Origin: Limiplasma sp036645955
GTDB lineage: Bacteria > Bacillota > Clostridia > Christensenellales > Aristaeellaceae
DNA length: 23,350 nt
Direction: 5' to 3'
Assembly: GCA_036645955.1 (NCBI GenBank)
Contig: JAVXND010000042.1
Location: 1 to 23,350, forward strand
The notes beneath the pieces are model-generated. The model did no database searches, was not told where the DNA came from, and saw nothing but the letters and a program-made list of their open reading frames with translations. Position numbers and translations under genes: made by a program. Below are positions 7,263-16,582 of this stretch, in pieces (the stretch's first letter is position 1; the number at the start of each line of letters is the position of its first letter).

Positions 7263-8750
7263 TTACGCCTCTACCCAGCCTCGGCTCCGCTCCACCGCCC
7301 TGTGCCAGCCGTAGAGCGCAAGACTGCGGTTGTGCTCATCCATGACAGGCATAAAGGTGAGATCAGGCTTGACCATGGAAGCCGCTTCTTCCTTGCTGGC
7401 ATATACGCCCACCGCAATGCCCGCCAACAGCGCCGCGCCTAGCGCCGTGGTTTCCAGCACCGTGGGGCGAATCACGGGCACACCCAAAATATCCGCTTGG
7501 TACTGCATCATAAAACCATTGGCGCTCGCGCCGCCATCCACCTGCATATGCGCGGGACGGTGGCCGCAATCTGCCGCCATGGCGGTAAAAAGGTCACAGC
7601 TTTGGTAGCAAATGGCTTCCAGCGCCGCACGGACGATGTGCGCACGGCCTGTTCCGCGCGTCATGCCCACAATGGTGCCGCGGCTGTACATATCCCAATA
7701 GGGCGCGCCTAAGCCTGTAAAGGCGGGCACCAAAAACACGCCTGCCGTATCTGGCACGCTCTGAGCAAGCTGTTCGCTTTCGGCGGCCGTTTGAATCAGT
7801 TTCATTTCATCGCGAAGCCACTGCACGGTTGCGCCGCCCATGAATACACTGCCCTCCAGTGCATAGGTGGGCTTGCCGTTTAACCGCCATGCCATGGTGG
7901 TCAGCAGGCCGTTTTTGCTCTCTACGGGCACATCCCCCGTGTTCATGAGCATAAAGCAGCCCGTGCCATAGGTGTTTTTAACCATGCCCGGTTGAAAGCA
8001 AGCCTGTCCAAACAGGGAAGCGTGCTGATCCCCCGCCATCGCCGCCACGGGAATGGGTCGGCCTAAAATATCGGGGCGCAAATTGCCTATGACCTGCGCA
8101 CTGTCCACCACGGTGGGCAGCACCTCGCGGGGGATGTTGAGCATTTCAAGCAATTCATCATCCCATTGCTGGGTATGGAGGTTAAACAGCATGGTGCGCC
8201 CTGCGTTTGTTGCGTCGGTCACATGCGGCCTGCCCTCTACCAAATGCCAAGCCAAAAAGCTGTCCACCGTGCCAAAGCAAAGCTCTCCGCGCTGTGCGCG
8301 CTCGTGCAGGTTCAGCGTGTCCAGCAAATAGGCAAGCTTTGTGCCGCTAAAATACGCATCGGGCACCAGCCCTGTTTTTTGCTTAATCATCTCCGCTTTG
8401 CCTTGGCTCACCAAGCGTTCCACATAGGGCGCGGTACGGCGGCATTGCCATACAATGGCGTTGTGAACACAGCGCCCCGTTTCGCGCTCCCACAAAAGCG
8501 TGGTTTCGCGCTGGTTGGTAATGCCGATGGCGGCAATGTCACGCACATCCACCCCGCTTTTTTCCACCGCCTTTTGAAGCGCGGTGACCTGCGTGGTCAA
8601 AATGTCCTCGGGATCATGCTCCACCCAGCCAGGCTTTGGATAGTGCTGTTTGAACTCGATGGCGTGGGAAGCCAGCGTTCGCCCCTGCTCGTCAAACACA
8701 ATGGCTCTGCTGCTGGTGGTTCCCTGATCCAATGCGACCAAAATACGCAT
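7263..8750 (-). CDS. glpK: Glycerol kinase
   Basis: This 495-residue FGGY-family kinase makes glycerol-3-phosphate from glycerol and ATP in the cytoplasm. Motifs are clear: ILVALDQGTTSSRAIVFD (N-terminal ATP loop), GWVEHDPEDI, IGITNQRETT, DATNAGRTMLFN, and the C-terminal FGGY region GLGAPYWD...TRGTGRAHIVRAALE with DGGASANGFMMQYQADIL. Length is exactly that of GlpK. An ATG at 8756 is only 2 nt from the GGGAGG site, whereas the one at 8750 is 7 nt away and gives the canonical short N-terminus, so 8750 is chosen. It begins 14 nt after the hemZ stop, so it is probably the last gene of a long operon. No glpF or glpD is adjacent. Confidence 0.97.
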   Translation of the reverse strand: MRILVALDQGTTSSRAIVFDEQGRTLASHAIEFKQHYPKPGWVEHDPEDILTTQVTALQKAVEKSGVDVRDIAAIGITNQRETTLLWERETGRCVHNAIVWQCRRTAPYVERLVSQGKAEMIKQKTGLVPDAYFSGTKLAYLLDTLNLHERAQRGELCFGTVDSFLAWHLVEGRPHVTDATNAGRTMLFNLHTQQWDDELLEMLNIPREVLPTVVDSAQVIGNLRPDILGRPIPVAAMAGDQHASLFGQACFQPGMVKNTYGTGCFMLMNTGDVPVESKNGLLTTMAWRLNGKPTYALEGSVFMGGATVQWLRDEMKLIQTAAESEQLAQSVPDTAGVFLVPAFTGLGAPYWDMYSRGTIVGMTRGTGRAHIVRAALEAICYQSCDLFTAMAADCGHRPAHMQVDGGASANGFMMQYQADILGVPVIRPTVLETTALGAALLAGIAVGVYASKEEAASMVKPDLTFMPVMDEHNRSLALYGWHRAVERSRGWVEA

Positions 8751-8764
8751 TTTCATCCCTCCCG

Positions 8765-10237
8765 TTATTTTTTAAACAGCTGCTCCTTGCGCTGTGCCAT
8801 TTCCAAAACACGTTCAATATAAACCGCCACATTGCTCACATTGGGCGCACGCACAATGCGCAGCTCCCTGTCGGGAAACACACGCTTGCTAATGGCTCCT
8901 GCGCCCATTGCCAAAATGGAGGTGGTTTCCTCCATAATATCCACATTATACAAGCAAGCCGCGCCTGCCGCCGCATAGCCCACGTTTTGCTGATGCCCCG
9001 CCATGTATTTCTGACGGTACAGGTAATAAGGCCGCATGTGCAGTGCTTGCGCGGTTTGCTCCCCCAAGCGCACCATATGCGCCGCCGCCGCATCATCGGG
9101 CAGAGGCGCATGCTCCAAGTTCAGGCGGCTGGAGCGTTTGATGGCCAAGGTATGCACGGTCAAGCTATCGGGCTTCAAGCGCTCAATTTCCGCCATGGTA
9201 TGCTCAAAATGCCCCGCGTTTTCACCAGGCAGTCCCGCGATCACATCCATGTTGATATCGGAAAAGCCCATTTCACGCGCCAATAAAAAAGCCTCTATGG
9301 TTTGCTGAGCGCTATGGTCGCGGCCAATCACGCGCAGGGTTTCATCGTTCATGGTTTGCGGGTTGATGCTGATGCGCCCAATCTGCAAGCGCTTGAGCGT
9401 TTCCAGCTTCCCGCGCGTAATGGTATCGGGTCTGCCTGCCTCCACGGTATATTCGCGGGCGTTGGGAAAAAGCCTCATAACCGTGTCCATCAGGCGGGCA
9501 AAATCAGCCTCGCCAAGCGCGGAAGGGGTGCCTCCGCCCACATACAGGGCGCGCAGGGTAAGCCCACAGCGCTTGAGCAGTGCCGCGCCTGCCTCCATTT
9601 CGCAAAACAGCGCCTCCAAATACGGCGCAATCAGCGTGCCCCTGCCCACCGCTTCGCCAGGAAAGGAGCAGTACGCGCAGCGCGTGCGGCAAAACGGGAT
9701 GGATACATAAACGTCCGCCTCTTTCACGTCGGGCGGCGGCAAGGTGCTTTGCACCTGCACAATTTGTGCAAGCAGCTCCGCTTTTTCATGCGTCACGTCA
9801 AATTCTTTTTCCAGCGCCTCCGCGCCTGCCTGCGGGGTCATGCCATGCGTCATTTTTTCATACACAAGCCGCGTGGGGCGTATGCCTGTAAGCGAACCCC
9901 ATGGCGGATGCTCGCCCGTGAGCGCCTTGAGCAAATCATACAGTGCAAGCTTGCATAAGCGCTTGCGCAGGCGCTTCAAAGCCACCTCCGCATGCGGCTG
10001 TGACGCTGTAATCGTCAGTGCTGTCTTGCGCTCACAGCATTGTCCGCGAAAGCGGAAGCTGCATTGCGCCAAGCCATCCTCCTCCGTGTAGCGGTGCTCA
10101 AGCGGCTCTGCCGCTCCATCCTCCGCCGCATTTACAGAAAACTGCTCCACCGCAAAAAAGAGCTTGAGCACGTCGCAAAGCTCATTGGCAAAGCCTGCAA
10201 GCGGCGTATGCAGTGAAATGCGCACGCCGCCGTTCAT
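8765..10237 (-). CDS. hemZ: HemZ-type radical SAM protein (coproporphyrinogen dehydrogenase family)
   Basis: This 490-residue protein has an N-terminal domain of about 165 residues containing PPWGSLTGIRPTRLVYE, typical of HemZ. The radical SAM core follows, with YVSIPFCRTRCAYCSFPGE carrying the CxxxCxxC iron-sulfur motif (about C183, C187, C190), then YVGGGTPSAL, TVEAGRPDTI and ISINPQTMND. Family members are annotated as oxygen-independent coproporphyrinogen III dehydrogenases, but related HemW proteins are haem chaperones, so the reaction is uncertain. The ATG at 10237 overlaps the upstream stop as ATGA and gives the family's usual length. A longer open frame up to 10444 overlaps the MBL gene and is not protein-like. 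Confidence 0.92.
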   Translation of the reverse strand: MNGGVRISLHTPLAGFANELCDVLKLFFAVEQFSVNAAEDGAAEPLEHRYTEEDGLAQCSFRFRGQCCERKTALTITASQPHAEVALKRLRKRLCKLALYDLLKALTGEHPPWGSLTGIRPTRLVYEKMTHGMTPQAGAEALEKEFDVTHEKAELLAQIVQVQSTLPPPDVKEADVYVSIPFCRTRCAYCSFPGEAVGRGTLIAPYLEALFCEMEAGAALLKRCGLTLRALYVGGGTPSALGEADFARLMDTVMRLFPNAREYTVEAGRPDTITRGKLETLKRLQIGRISINPQTMNDETLRVIGRDHSAQQTIEAFLLAREMGFSDINMDVIAGLPGENAGHFEHTMAEIERLKPDSLTVHTLAIKRSSRLNLEHAPLPDDAAAAHMVRLGEQTAQALHMRPYYLYRQKYMAGHQQNVGYAAAGAACLYNVDIMEETTSILAMGAGAISKRVFPDRELRIVRAPNVSNVAVYIERVLEMAQRKEQLFKK

Positions 10238-10854
10238 AGCGCTTCCCCCCGCGCATTGCGCCCCGTCATGCCCTGCTCGCCGTGGCCGGGGTAGGCGGGT
10301 TGCTTGGGTGTGAGCGCAAACAGCATTTTCAGCGATTGCTTTAATTCCGTAAAATTGCCGTCCGCAAAATCCGTGCGGCCATAGCCAGCCGCAAAAAGCG
10401 TATCCCCGCATAAAACCCCTTGCCCGTCGGGCAGTAAAAAACAACAGCCGCCCTTGCTATGGCCTGGGGTATGAAGCACCGTAAGGCACAAGCCGCCCAG
10501 CAGCAGCTGTTCGCCCCCCTGCAGTTTGATGGGCGGGGTATGTACCGCCACGTGACCGCCAAATAAAAGGCTCACATTTTTTTCAGGGTCCAAAAGCTTT
10601 TCCGCGTCCGCCTCATGAATGTACAGCGGAATGCCATAATGCTCACAAACCGCATCTACCGCGCCGATGTGGTCAAAATGGCCGTGCGTCAACAGCACCG
10701 CCACAGGTCTGCGGCTTCCCACCTGTTTTTGAATGATTTCTCCCTGCGCACCGGGGTCCACAATCAACAGCTCGTGCGTTTCCGTATTTTCCACAAGGTA
10801 GCAATTCGTTTGGATCTCGCCCACCTGCACGCATTCCACATTCACAAAAGGCAT
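10234..10854 (-). CDS. MBL-fold metallohydrolase (glyoxalase II-like)
   Basis: This 206-residue metallo-beta-lactamase fold hydrolase has the metal motif LTHGHFDHIG (about H57, H59, D61, H62). Further ligands are in LHTPGHSKGG and CGDTLFAAGYGRTDF, and the last metal histidine lies in YPGHG. The opening VGEIQTNCYLVEN and IVDPGA are typical of the YcbL/glyoxalase II-like group, whose substrates are thioesters such as lactoylglutathione analogues. The substrate is not determinable. AAGGAG lies 7 nt before the ATG. It follows dtd by 28 nt and overlaps hemZ by 4 nt; the order rel-dtd-MBL-hemZ is common in Clostridia and Bacilli relatives. Confidence 0.93.
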   Translation of the reverse strand: MPFVNVECVQVGEIQTNCYLVENTETHELLIVDPGAQGEIIQKQVGSRRPVAVLLTHGHFDHIGAVDAVCEHYGIPLYIHEADAEKLLDPEKNVSLLFGGHVAVHTPPIKLQGGEQLLLGGLCLTVLHTPGHSKGGCCFLLPDGQGVLCGDTLFAAGYGRTDFADGNFTELKQSLKMLFALTPKQPAYPGHGEQGMTGRNARGEAL

Positions 10855-10882
10855 TTCAAAACTCCTTTGTACGATACGGCGA

Positions 10883-11332
10883 TCAAAATAGTTTTCGCGA
10901 ATCCAGCAAAATGGTGATGGGGCCGTCGTTTACAAGGCTCACCTTCATATCCGCGCCAAAAATACCCGTACCCACCAAAATATTCAGCCCGCGCCAATTT
11001 TCCACCAGCCGTTCCACCATGGGCGCGGCCGCATCGGGTCTTGCGGCGGTAATGAAGCTAGGCCTTCGCCCGCCGCGCGCATCGCCTAGCAAAGTAAATT
11101 GGCTCACAGCCAAGATGCCGCCGCCCACATCCAATAAAGAGCGGTTCATCTTGCCTGCGTCATCCTCAAAAATACGCAGATTGGGCACTTTTTCCGCAAT
11201 GTAGGCAAGGTCGCGCTCCGTATCGCCCACTTCTACCCCAATCAAAGCAAGCAAACCTGCTTCGGTTTGCCCCACAAGCTCATTGTTTACCCGCACCGAT
11301 GCGCTAAGCACCCGCTGAATCACCGCTCGCAA
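10883..11332 (-). CDS. dtd: D-aminoacyl-tRNA deacylase
   Basis: This enzyme of about 149 residues hydrolyses D-aminoacyl-tRNA, keeping D-amino acids out of protein. Key motifs are RAVIQRVLSASV at the N-terminus, SQFTLLGDARGGRRPSF (active-site SQFTL and the GRRPSF segment), and the C-terminal NDGPITILLDSR, equivalent to the Gly-Pro motif that selects chirality. The start is a TTG. Two candidates exist, at 11338 and 11332. The second lies 8 nt from GAAGGGGG and gives the family N-terminus MRAVIQRV, while the first is only 2 nt away, so 11332 is chosen. It begins 30 nt after the rel stop, the classical rel-dtd pairing. Confidence 0.96.
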   Translation of the reverse strand: MRAVIQRVLSASVRVNNELVGQTEAGLLALIGVEVGDTERDLAYIAEKVPNLRIFEDDAGKMNRSLLDVGGGILAVSQFTLLGDARGGRRPSFITAARPDAAAPMVERLVENWRGLNILVGTGIFGADMKVSLVNDGPITILLDSRKLF

Positions 11333-11362
11333 GCGCAAAGCCCCCTTCCGTATCGTTTCAAA

Positions 11363-13558
11363 TCAGGTAGCGCCGCGCCGCGCCTCCACAATGTCACTGC
11401 GGTTGCGAAGCTGTTTAAAGACCGTTTCCAGCTGTTCACGGCTTTTTACCTGAATGACCATGGTAATATTGCTCAGCTTTTTCTTTTCGTCCCGCTTGGC
11501 AGAAACCGCCACAATCGGCACATTCATGTTGCTGATGCACATGGCCAATTCGCCCAGCAAGCTCACGTGATCGTATGCCACAATGTTGATGCCCGCGTTA
11601 AAGTCCGAATCGTTTTCACCAGCCCAGCTCACCTCCACCATGCGTTCCTGCTCGCTGTTGGTGGCGTTGACGCAGTCCGCCTTGTGTATGGTTACGCCGC
11701 GTCCGCGTGTGATATAGCCGATAATTTCATCACCGGGTACGGGGTTACAGCAATGGGCAAAGCGCACCAGCATGCCGCTTTCCCCCTTGACATACACGCC
11801 GTTTGTGGGCTTGCCTAAATGGCTTTGAAGCTCCTCGCGGCTTACCTCCTGCACCTTGGGCAACGCGGGCGCTTCTGCCTTGCGCTGTTCCTCCAGCAAG
11901 CGGTTGATTACATAAGCGCTGGCAATGCCGCCATAGCCCACCGCGCCGTAAATATCATCCAATTCCGCAAAAGCGTAGCGCTTGAGTATGCCTTCGTAAT
12001 ATTCAGGCTTGGTAAGCGCGGGCAAGGTCACGCCGCGCCGCTTCGCCTCTTTTTCCAGCATATCACGCCCCTTCACCACATTTTCGCCGCGAAGCTCGCG
12101 CTTAAAAAATTGGCGGATCTTGGCCTTGGCCTGCTGTGTTTTTGCCACCTTGAGCCAATCCATGCTGGGGCCCTTTGAAATGGGCGAGGTCATAATTTCC
12201 ACGCGGTCGCCGGTTTGAAGCTCTGTTTCAAGCGGCACCATGCGCCCGTTGATTTTGGCGCCGATGCAATGGTTGCCCACGCCGCTATGAATGCGGTAGG
12301 CAAAATCAATGGTGGTTGCGCCGCGCTGCATGCTCACGATATCCCCCTTGGGGGTAAACAGCAAGACTTCTTCACTGAAAAGGTCGGTTTTGAGCGAATC
12401 AATAAACTCGCGGCTATCGCGTGTATCGCTTTGCCAATCCAAAATTTGACGAAGCCAGTAGAGCTTGTTATCCAAGTCCCCCTCTGCACCGCCGCCCTCT
12501 TTATAGCGCCAATGCGCCGCCACGCCAAATTCGGCCACGCGGTGCATTTCCCATGTGCGTATTTGAATTTCAAAGGGAAAGGGCATTTTGCGCCCGCCAA
12601 TGACCGTGGTGTGCAGGCTTTGGTACATGTTGCCCTTGGGCACGCTGATGTAATCCTTAAACCGTCCCGGAATCTGGTTCCACAGGGTGTGTACAATGCC
12701 CAGCACCGTATAGCAATCCTGCACCGTATCCACCAGCACGCGCACGGCAATCAGGTCATAAATCTGGTCGAAGGTTTTGCCCTGCTCCTTCATTTTTTTG
12801 TAGATGGAATAAAGGTGCTTGGGGCGGCCATCCATTTCATAGCGGATGTGCTGTGCGTCCAGCTTTTCGGAAAGCTCCGAAATCACCATGCGGATGTTTT
12901 CCTCACGCTCGGTGCGCCGAAGCCCCACCTTTTGCGCAATGTCGTGAAAAGCGTCGGGGTCGATGTATTTAAAGCTCAAATCCTCAAGCTCCTGCTTGAT
13001 GGAGTTTACCCCCAAGCGGTGCGCAAGCGGCGCGTAAATATCCAGCGTTTCATGGGCAATCGCCTTCTGCCGCTCCTCTGGCTGAAAGCGCAGGGTACGC
13101 ATGTTGTGCAGGCGATCCGCCAGCTTGATAATCACCACGCGAATATCCTTGCTCATGGCAAGGATCATTTTGCGGAGCGTTTCCGCCTTTTGGTCCTCGC
13201 GGTTGGTAAAATCCAATTTGTCGATCTTTGTAACGCCATCCACCAGCTGTGCAACCTCGTCGCCAAACTGGGCCTGAATGGTGGCAAGCGAAATGTTTTT
13301 GCAGTCCTCCACCGTATCGTGTAAAAAACCCGCCGCAATGGTGGGTGCGTCAATCATTAAATCCGTCAATATGCTCGCAACCGAAACAGGGTGGATAAAA
13401 TACGGCTCGCCGCTTTTGCGCACTTGACCGCGATGTGCGTTTTCGGCAAACTCATAGGCCTTTTTCACCAGCAGGTACCCATCTCCCGGATGGTGCTTTT
13501 GCACGCGTGCCAGCATTTTTTCAAGGGGCATACATTCGTTGGTGATATAGGTCAGCAT
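11363..13558 (-). CDS. relA: Bifunctional (p)ppGpp synthetase/hydrolase, Rel/SpoT family
   Basis: This 731-residue RSH protein controls the stringent response. The HD hydrolase domain (about residues 25-180) keeps the catalytic HD in GFLHDTVEDC. The synthetase domain (about 235-350) has RVLVDTVQDCY, GRFKDYISVPK and MYQSLHTTVIGG intact. A TGS domain follows (about 385-445, LFTPKGDIVSMQRGATTIDF), then the zinc-finger/RIS region with RFAHCCNPVPGD, and a C-terminal ACT domain (from about 655). Both active sites look intact, so it should make and degrade the alarmone. GTG at 13567 is inside the AAGGAGGTG site; the ATG at 13558 lies 8 nt behind it and is the start. It lies 45 nt behind the GNAT gene of the glycan cluster with no terminator between. 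Confidence 0.98.
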   Translation of the reverse strand: MLTYITNECMPLEKMLARVQKHHPGDGYLLVKKAYEFAENAHRGQVRKSGEPYFIHPVSVASILTDLMIDAPTIAAGFLHDTVEDCKNISLATIQAQFGDEVAQLVDGVTKIDKLDFTNREDQKAETLRKMILAMSKDIRVVIIKLADRLHNMRTLRFQPEERQKAIAHETLDIYAPLAHRLGVNSIKQELEDLSFKYIDPDAFHDIAQKVGLRRTEREENIRMVISELSEKLDAQHIRYEMDGRPKHLYSIYKKMKEQGKTFDQIYDLIAVRVLVDTVQDCYTVLGIVHTLWNQIPGRFKDYISVPKGNMYQSLHTTVIGGRKMPFPFEIQIRTWEMHRVAEFGVAAHWRYKEGGGAEGDLDNKLYWLRQILDWQSDTRDSREFIDSLKTDLFSEEVLLFTPKGDIVSMQRGATTIDFAYRIHSGVGNHCIGAKINGRMVPLETELQTGDRVEIMTSPISKGPSMDWLKVAKTQQAKAKIRQFFKRELRGENVVKGRDMLEKEAKRRGVTLPALTKPEYYEGILKRYAFAELDDIYGAVGYGGIASAYVINRLLEEQRKAEAPALPKVQEVSREELQSHLGKPTNGVYVKGESGMLVRFAHCCNPVPGDEIIGYITRGRGVTIHKADCVNATNSEQERMVEVSWAGENDSDFNAGINIVAYDHVSLLGELAMCISNMNVPIVAVSAKRDEKKKLSNITMVIQVKSREQLETVFKQLRNRSDIVEARRGAT

Positions 13559-13603
13559 TGAGTCCACCTCCTTTATAGGGTTGATCGGAAGCCGTCATTT
13601 GTG

Positions 13604-14338
13604 TTAGAGATGCTTTACATAGGTGTAAAGCGTGTCGGTAATGGTTGCGCCGGCATTGACATACACGCGCAGTACCTTGGCATTGTTGCTTACAATGGTG
13701 CTGGTGAGGCGTTTGCAATCGTGCGTGAAGCAGGTGTCCAGCGTTTTTTTGTGGAGCAGTGCACCCATGCCGCGATCGTTTTGCTCATCGTACAGCCCCA
13801 TGAGCACAGGGTCAACGGTGTTTTCATCCTTGCGCACAATCACAAAAAAGCCAATGGGGCGCTCCTGATTGAGCACCTCGTACAGCTGTCCGCCGCGCTC
13901 AAGCATGGCGGCAAGCCAGTTTGCATAGCGGTTTCCGCCCTGCGCCACAGAAAAAGCGGGATCAATGCTCACGCGGTCGGACACGAATACCCCACTGCGG
14001 ATGAGCGCAAAAACGCGTTCCAGCTCCTGCGCACCCCTGCGCTCCAGTACCGTAAGCCCTCGGTCAAAGCGTGCGATGGCGCTGGGCATATGGTATTCAC
14101 TGCGCTTAATGGCCACGTGAAAAACTGTTTCCACATAGGTATACCCAAGCTTGGGCAGTCCAAACAGCAGTGCTTGACAATTCACGGGCGTTTTGAGCAC
14201 CAAATATTGCGCTCCCTGCGCCAACAGCCTTGCTTCCTCCGCCGCCACTGCCTCGGGCGCATCCAGCGCCTCCAGCGTTAGCTCATAGGCCTCTACGCCA
14301 AGGTTTTCAAGCTCCCAAGTCGCGTGTAGCGTTTGCAT
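13604..14338 (-). CDS. GNAT acyltransferase, WecD/RffC-like
   Basis: This 244-residue protein has a C-terminal GNAT fold (about residues 105-244). Features resembling WecD (dTDP-fucosamine acetyltransferase) are DRVSIDPAFSV followed by RYANWL, the acyl-donor loop region NDRGMGALL, and the ending SNNAKVLRVYVNAGATITDT. WecD acetylates the amino group of a nucleotide-linked amino sugar. Here, next to an acyl carrier protein and acyl-activating enzymes, the donor could be an unusual acyl thioester; that is inference. The N-terminal 100 residues form a degenerate GNAT-like half. The ATG at 14338 overlaps the 3' end of the glycosyltransferase by 32 nt, with AAAGGAG about 10 nt upstream. Confidence 0.8.
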   Translation of the reverse strand: MQTLHATWELENLGVEAYELTLEALDAPEAVAAEEARLLAQGAQYLVLKTPVNCQALLFGLPKLGYTYVETVFHVAIKRSEYHMPSAIARFDRGLTVLERRGAQELERVFALIRSGVFVSDRVSIDPAFSVAQGGNRYANWLAAMLERGGQLYEVLNQERPIGFFVIVRKDENTVDPVLMGLYDEQNDRGMGALLHKKTLDTCFTHDCKRLTSTIVSNNAKVLRVYVNAGATITDTLYTYVKHL

Positions 14339-15344
14339 CGGCCCTTTTCTCCTTTACACCGCTTTGCGCCGCCATAGCGGAAAGCGGCTCCTCCTTCGGT
14401 TCCTCCGCATTGGTACGCACCACATTGCGCACCACAAACTGCGGATAACGGTTAATGCTCAGGTAAATCCGCCCCACATATTCGCCCACAATGCCAATGA
14501 GCGCTATGATAACGCCGCCCAAAATGAGCAATACCGCCAGCGTGCTTGCCCAGCCTGCCTGCATGTTGGGGTTCATGAGCTTGCTGATGATGGTCACCAG
14601 CGCAAAAATAAATCCGCCGATGGCCGTAAGCCAGCCCACATAATTGGCCAATCGCAAAGGCTTGATGGAAAAAGCCGTTACGCCGTTTGCCCAAAGCGCA
14701 ATCAGCTTTTTGAGGCTGTACCCGCTTTCGCCCTCCATACGCGCACGGTGGGTGACCGACACATTGGCGTATCGGCTTACGCTTTGAAACAACAGCCCCG
14801 TTACATAGGGAAAGGGGTTTGGGTATTGGAGGGCGCTATCCACCACAAAGCGGCGGCAGGCAAAGTAGCTATTTGTGCTCAAGCCCTTGGGTTGGTTAAA
14901 GAAAAAGTGATTGCAGGCGGCGTTAAAGCGGCTGCCCAGGTTGCGAAAGGCGTTTTGCTTGCGCTTGCCGTATTCCGCAAACACAATGTCATTGCCCTCC
15001 AAAACCTTGTCAATCAGCTTAAAGCATTCATCGGCAGGGGTTTGCCCGTCATCATCCAGGCACACGATGATTTCGCCCTGCACCTGATGAAAGCCCGCCA
15101 TCAAGGCGCTGTGCTGTCCAAAATTGCGCGACAAATCCACAAACACAATGCTTGGATAGCGCTTGCAAAGCTCCGTCGCCACCTCCGAGGTGTTGTCGGG
15201 ACTGCCGTCGTTGACCAGAATCAGCTCATGGTCAAATTCGCCGCTTCGTTTGGCAAGCGTTTCCTCCAGCTCGCGCACCACCGCGCCGATGGTGTGTGCG
15301 GAACGGTAGCAGGGAATCACAAAGGATAACAGGGGTTTATGCAT
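14307..15344 (-). CDS. Family 2 glycosyltransferase, GtrB/ArnC-like (polyprenyl-phosphate sugar synthase)
   Basis: This 345-residue enzyme probably transfers a sugar from a nucleotide donor to undecaprenyl phosphate at the inner face of the membrane. The GT-A domain has LSFVIPCYRS, LILVNDGSPDNT and the metal-binding VCLDDDGQTP (about D97-D99). Two membrane segments follow (about 230-290), and the family ending EYVGRIYLSINRYPQFVVR is present. This architecture is typical of GtrB, ArnC and YfdH. The last 35 or so residues are a charged low-complexity tail that overlaps the next gene. GAGG lies 8 nt before the ATG at 15344. Two GT-C-like membrane proteins in the same cluster are natural partners that would use the lipid-linked sugar outside. 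The sugar is unknown. Confidence 0.93.
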   Translation of the reverse strand: MHKPLLSFVIPCYRSAHTIGAVVRELEETLAKRSGEFDHELILVNDGSPDNTSEVATELCKRYPSIVFVDLSRNFGQHSALMAGFHQVQGEIIVCLDDDGQTPADECFKLIDKVLEGNDIVFAEYGKRKQNAFRNLGSRFNAACNHFFFNQPKGLSTNSYFACRRFVVDSALQYPNPFPYVTGLLFQSVSRYANVSVTHRARMEGESGYSLKKLIALWANGVTAFSIKPLRLANYVGWLTAIGGFIFALVTIISKLMNPNMQAGWASTLAVLLILGGVIIALIGIVGEYVGRIYLSINRYPQFVVRNVVRTNAEEPKEEPLSAMAAQSGVKEKRADANATRDLGA

Positions 15345-15370
15345 CAAGGCTTCCTCGTTTCATCAGTTCG

Positions 15371-16582
15371 TTACAGGGCGGTGATTCGTCGGCTCAAGGT
15401 ACGAATCAGGTCGTAGCCGTCCCATGTGAGTGCAAAATCCATGGTATGCCCCACAGGCACAATGCGGTCAATGGCAAAAAGGCCGCGTTCCCGCACAAAG
15501 CGCCTGAGGGTCAAGGGGTCAAAGCCAATGTAGGACAGCGTTTGATAGTTGCGCTTCACAATGGGCGCAAGCGCTTCCAAGCTTTCATCGGCATATTCTA
15601 AAAAGAATCCGCCCGCACAGCGCTGTGCATCAATATCGGCCGAAAGCGTTTCTACCGATACGCGCACCATGAGGTTATCGGGCATGGGCATCAGCCTTGC
15701 GCCCGCAAGCTCAATGCCCGCACGGCATGCGGCCGTCAGCTTATCCACCGCTACCACAGGCTCCACCGCATACTGCTTGCTTGCATAAGCATGCATCGCG
15801 CTCCAAAAGCGATTTTGGGCGGGTGCCAAGCTTTCCCCCGCCGCGCCGCCCTCACAAACCCAGTAAACCAGCCGCGGGGAGGTGCAAGCGTTTTGATCGC
15901 TCAGGTAGGTATCATTATAGAAGCCTTGCGCCGCCTGCGCAAGCTGTTTTTCATCCATGGCGTTTATTTCCTCCGCACGCACACACAAAAGGCTGTAGCG
16001 GTCGGCGAAGGTAATGTCAAAGGCACGCGGCGGCAAAGCGGCTTCCCGCACGCGGCTCACCGTTTCATCGCCGCCCCAGATAACCCTTGCGTCACATTGG
16101 GCGCTCAAGCTTTCCGTAAGCTCCTGCGCCTCACGCGGGTATATGACCACGTTTACATAGGGCGCAAGCGCCTGATGCGCCCCCTGAAGCAATGCCTGAA
16201 TGGCGCGGCATACCAACCGCGTTTGCGCAAAGTCACGGCTGGAAGCCTTGACCACGCTTTGGTTGCCCGCAAGCAAAGCCGCCGCAAGCGAATAGGCAAA
16301 GTTGATGGGCACATTGCTTGGCGCAATGTGAAACACCATCCCGCGCCCCAAGCGATCTGCCGACACGTCCGCATACTCGGCCTTCATGCGCTCCACATTT
16401 GCGCGGCGGCAAAAAAAGGCAAAGGTTACCACGTCGGGATAGCCCTTCGCTTCCCCATCCTTTAAAAGCAAGGCGGAAAGATCGCTCAAAAACGATAGAA
16501 CCGCATCCGCAAAGGGCACAAGCGGACGCGCAGGTAAAGCACCTGCGCCGCAAAGGAGTTCAAGCTGTTGGTTTTTGCTCAT
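15371..16582 (-). CDS. LuxC-like acyl-thioester reductase
   Basis: This protein of 403 residues or slightly more belongs to the LuxC family (aldehyde dehydrogenase superfamily), which reduces activated acyl groups to aldehydes with NADPH. Seen in the sequence are the cofactor/substrate fold FHIAPSNVPINFAYSLAAAL (about 84-103) and NQSVVKASSRD. Also present are VIWGGDETVSRVR (about 167-178) and the probable catalytic cysteine in DQNACTSPRLVYW (about C233). It overlaps the luxE-like gene by 23 nt. The ATG at 16582 lies 11 nt behind GGGGGTG; a GTG at 16591 is a less likely alternative. There is no luciferase gene nearby, so bioluminescence is not implied. The acyl donor is probably the LuxE-like protein or the cluster's ACP (inference). 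Confidence 0.9.
   Translation of the reverse strand: MSKNQQLELLCGAGALPARPLVPFADAVLSFLSDLSALLLKDGEAKGYPDVVTFAFFCRRANVERMKAEYADVSADRLGRGMVFHIAPSNVPINFAYSLAAALLAGNQSVVKASSRDFAQTRLVCRAIQALLQGAHQALAPYVNVVIYPREAQELTESLSAQCDARVIWGGDETVSRVREAALPPRAFDITFADRYSLLCVRAEEINAMDEKQLAQAAQGFYNDTYLSDQNACTSPRLVYWVCEGGAAGESLAPAQNRFWSAMHAYASKQYAVEPVVAVDKLTAACRAGIELAGARLMPMPDNLMVRVSVETLSADIDAQRCAGGFFLEYADESLEALAPIVKRNYQTLSYIGFDPLTLRRFVRERGLFAIDRIVPVGHTMDFALTWDGYDLIRTLSRRITAL

Noticed and set aside
10238..10444. N-terminal extension of HemZ by 69 residues
   Set aside because: It lies in another frame of the MBL gene, is Cys/Arg/Gly-rich, and HemZ starts naturally at the ATGA overlap at 10237.
12215..13324. A long plus-strand open frame opposite the Rel gene
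   Set aside because: The minus strand encodes intact hydrolase and synthetase motifs across the same bases; the plus-strand product resembles nothing and is a codon-bias shadow.
13559..13603. TATAAA near 13571-13577 as a promoter for the Rel gene
   Set aside because: It abuts the AAGGAGG ribosome binding site, which would leave almost no leader, and no -35 is present at a suitable distance.
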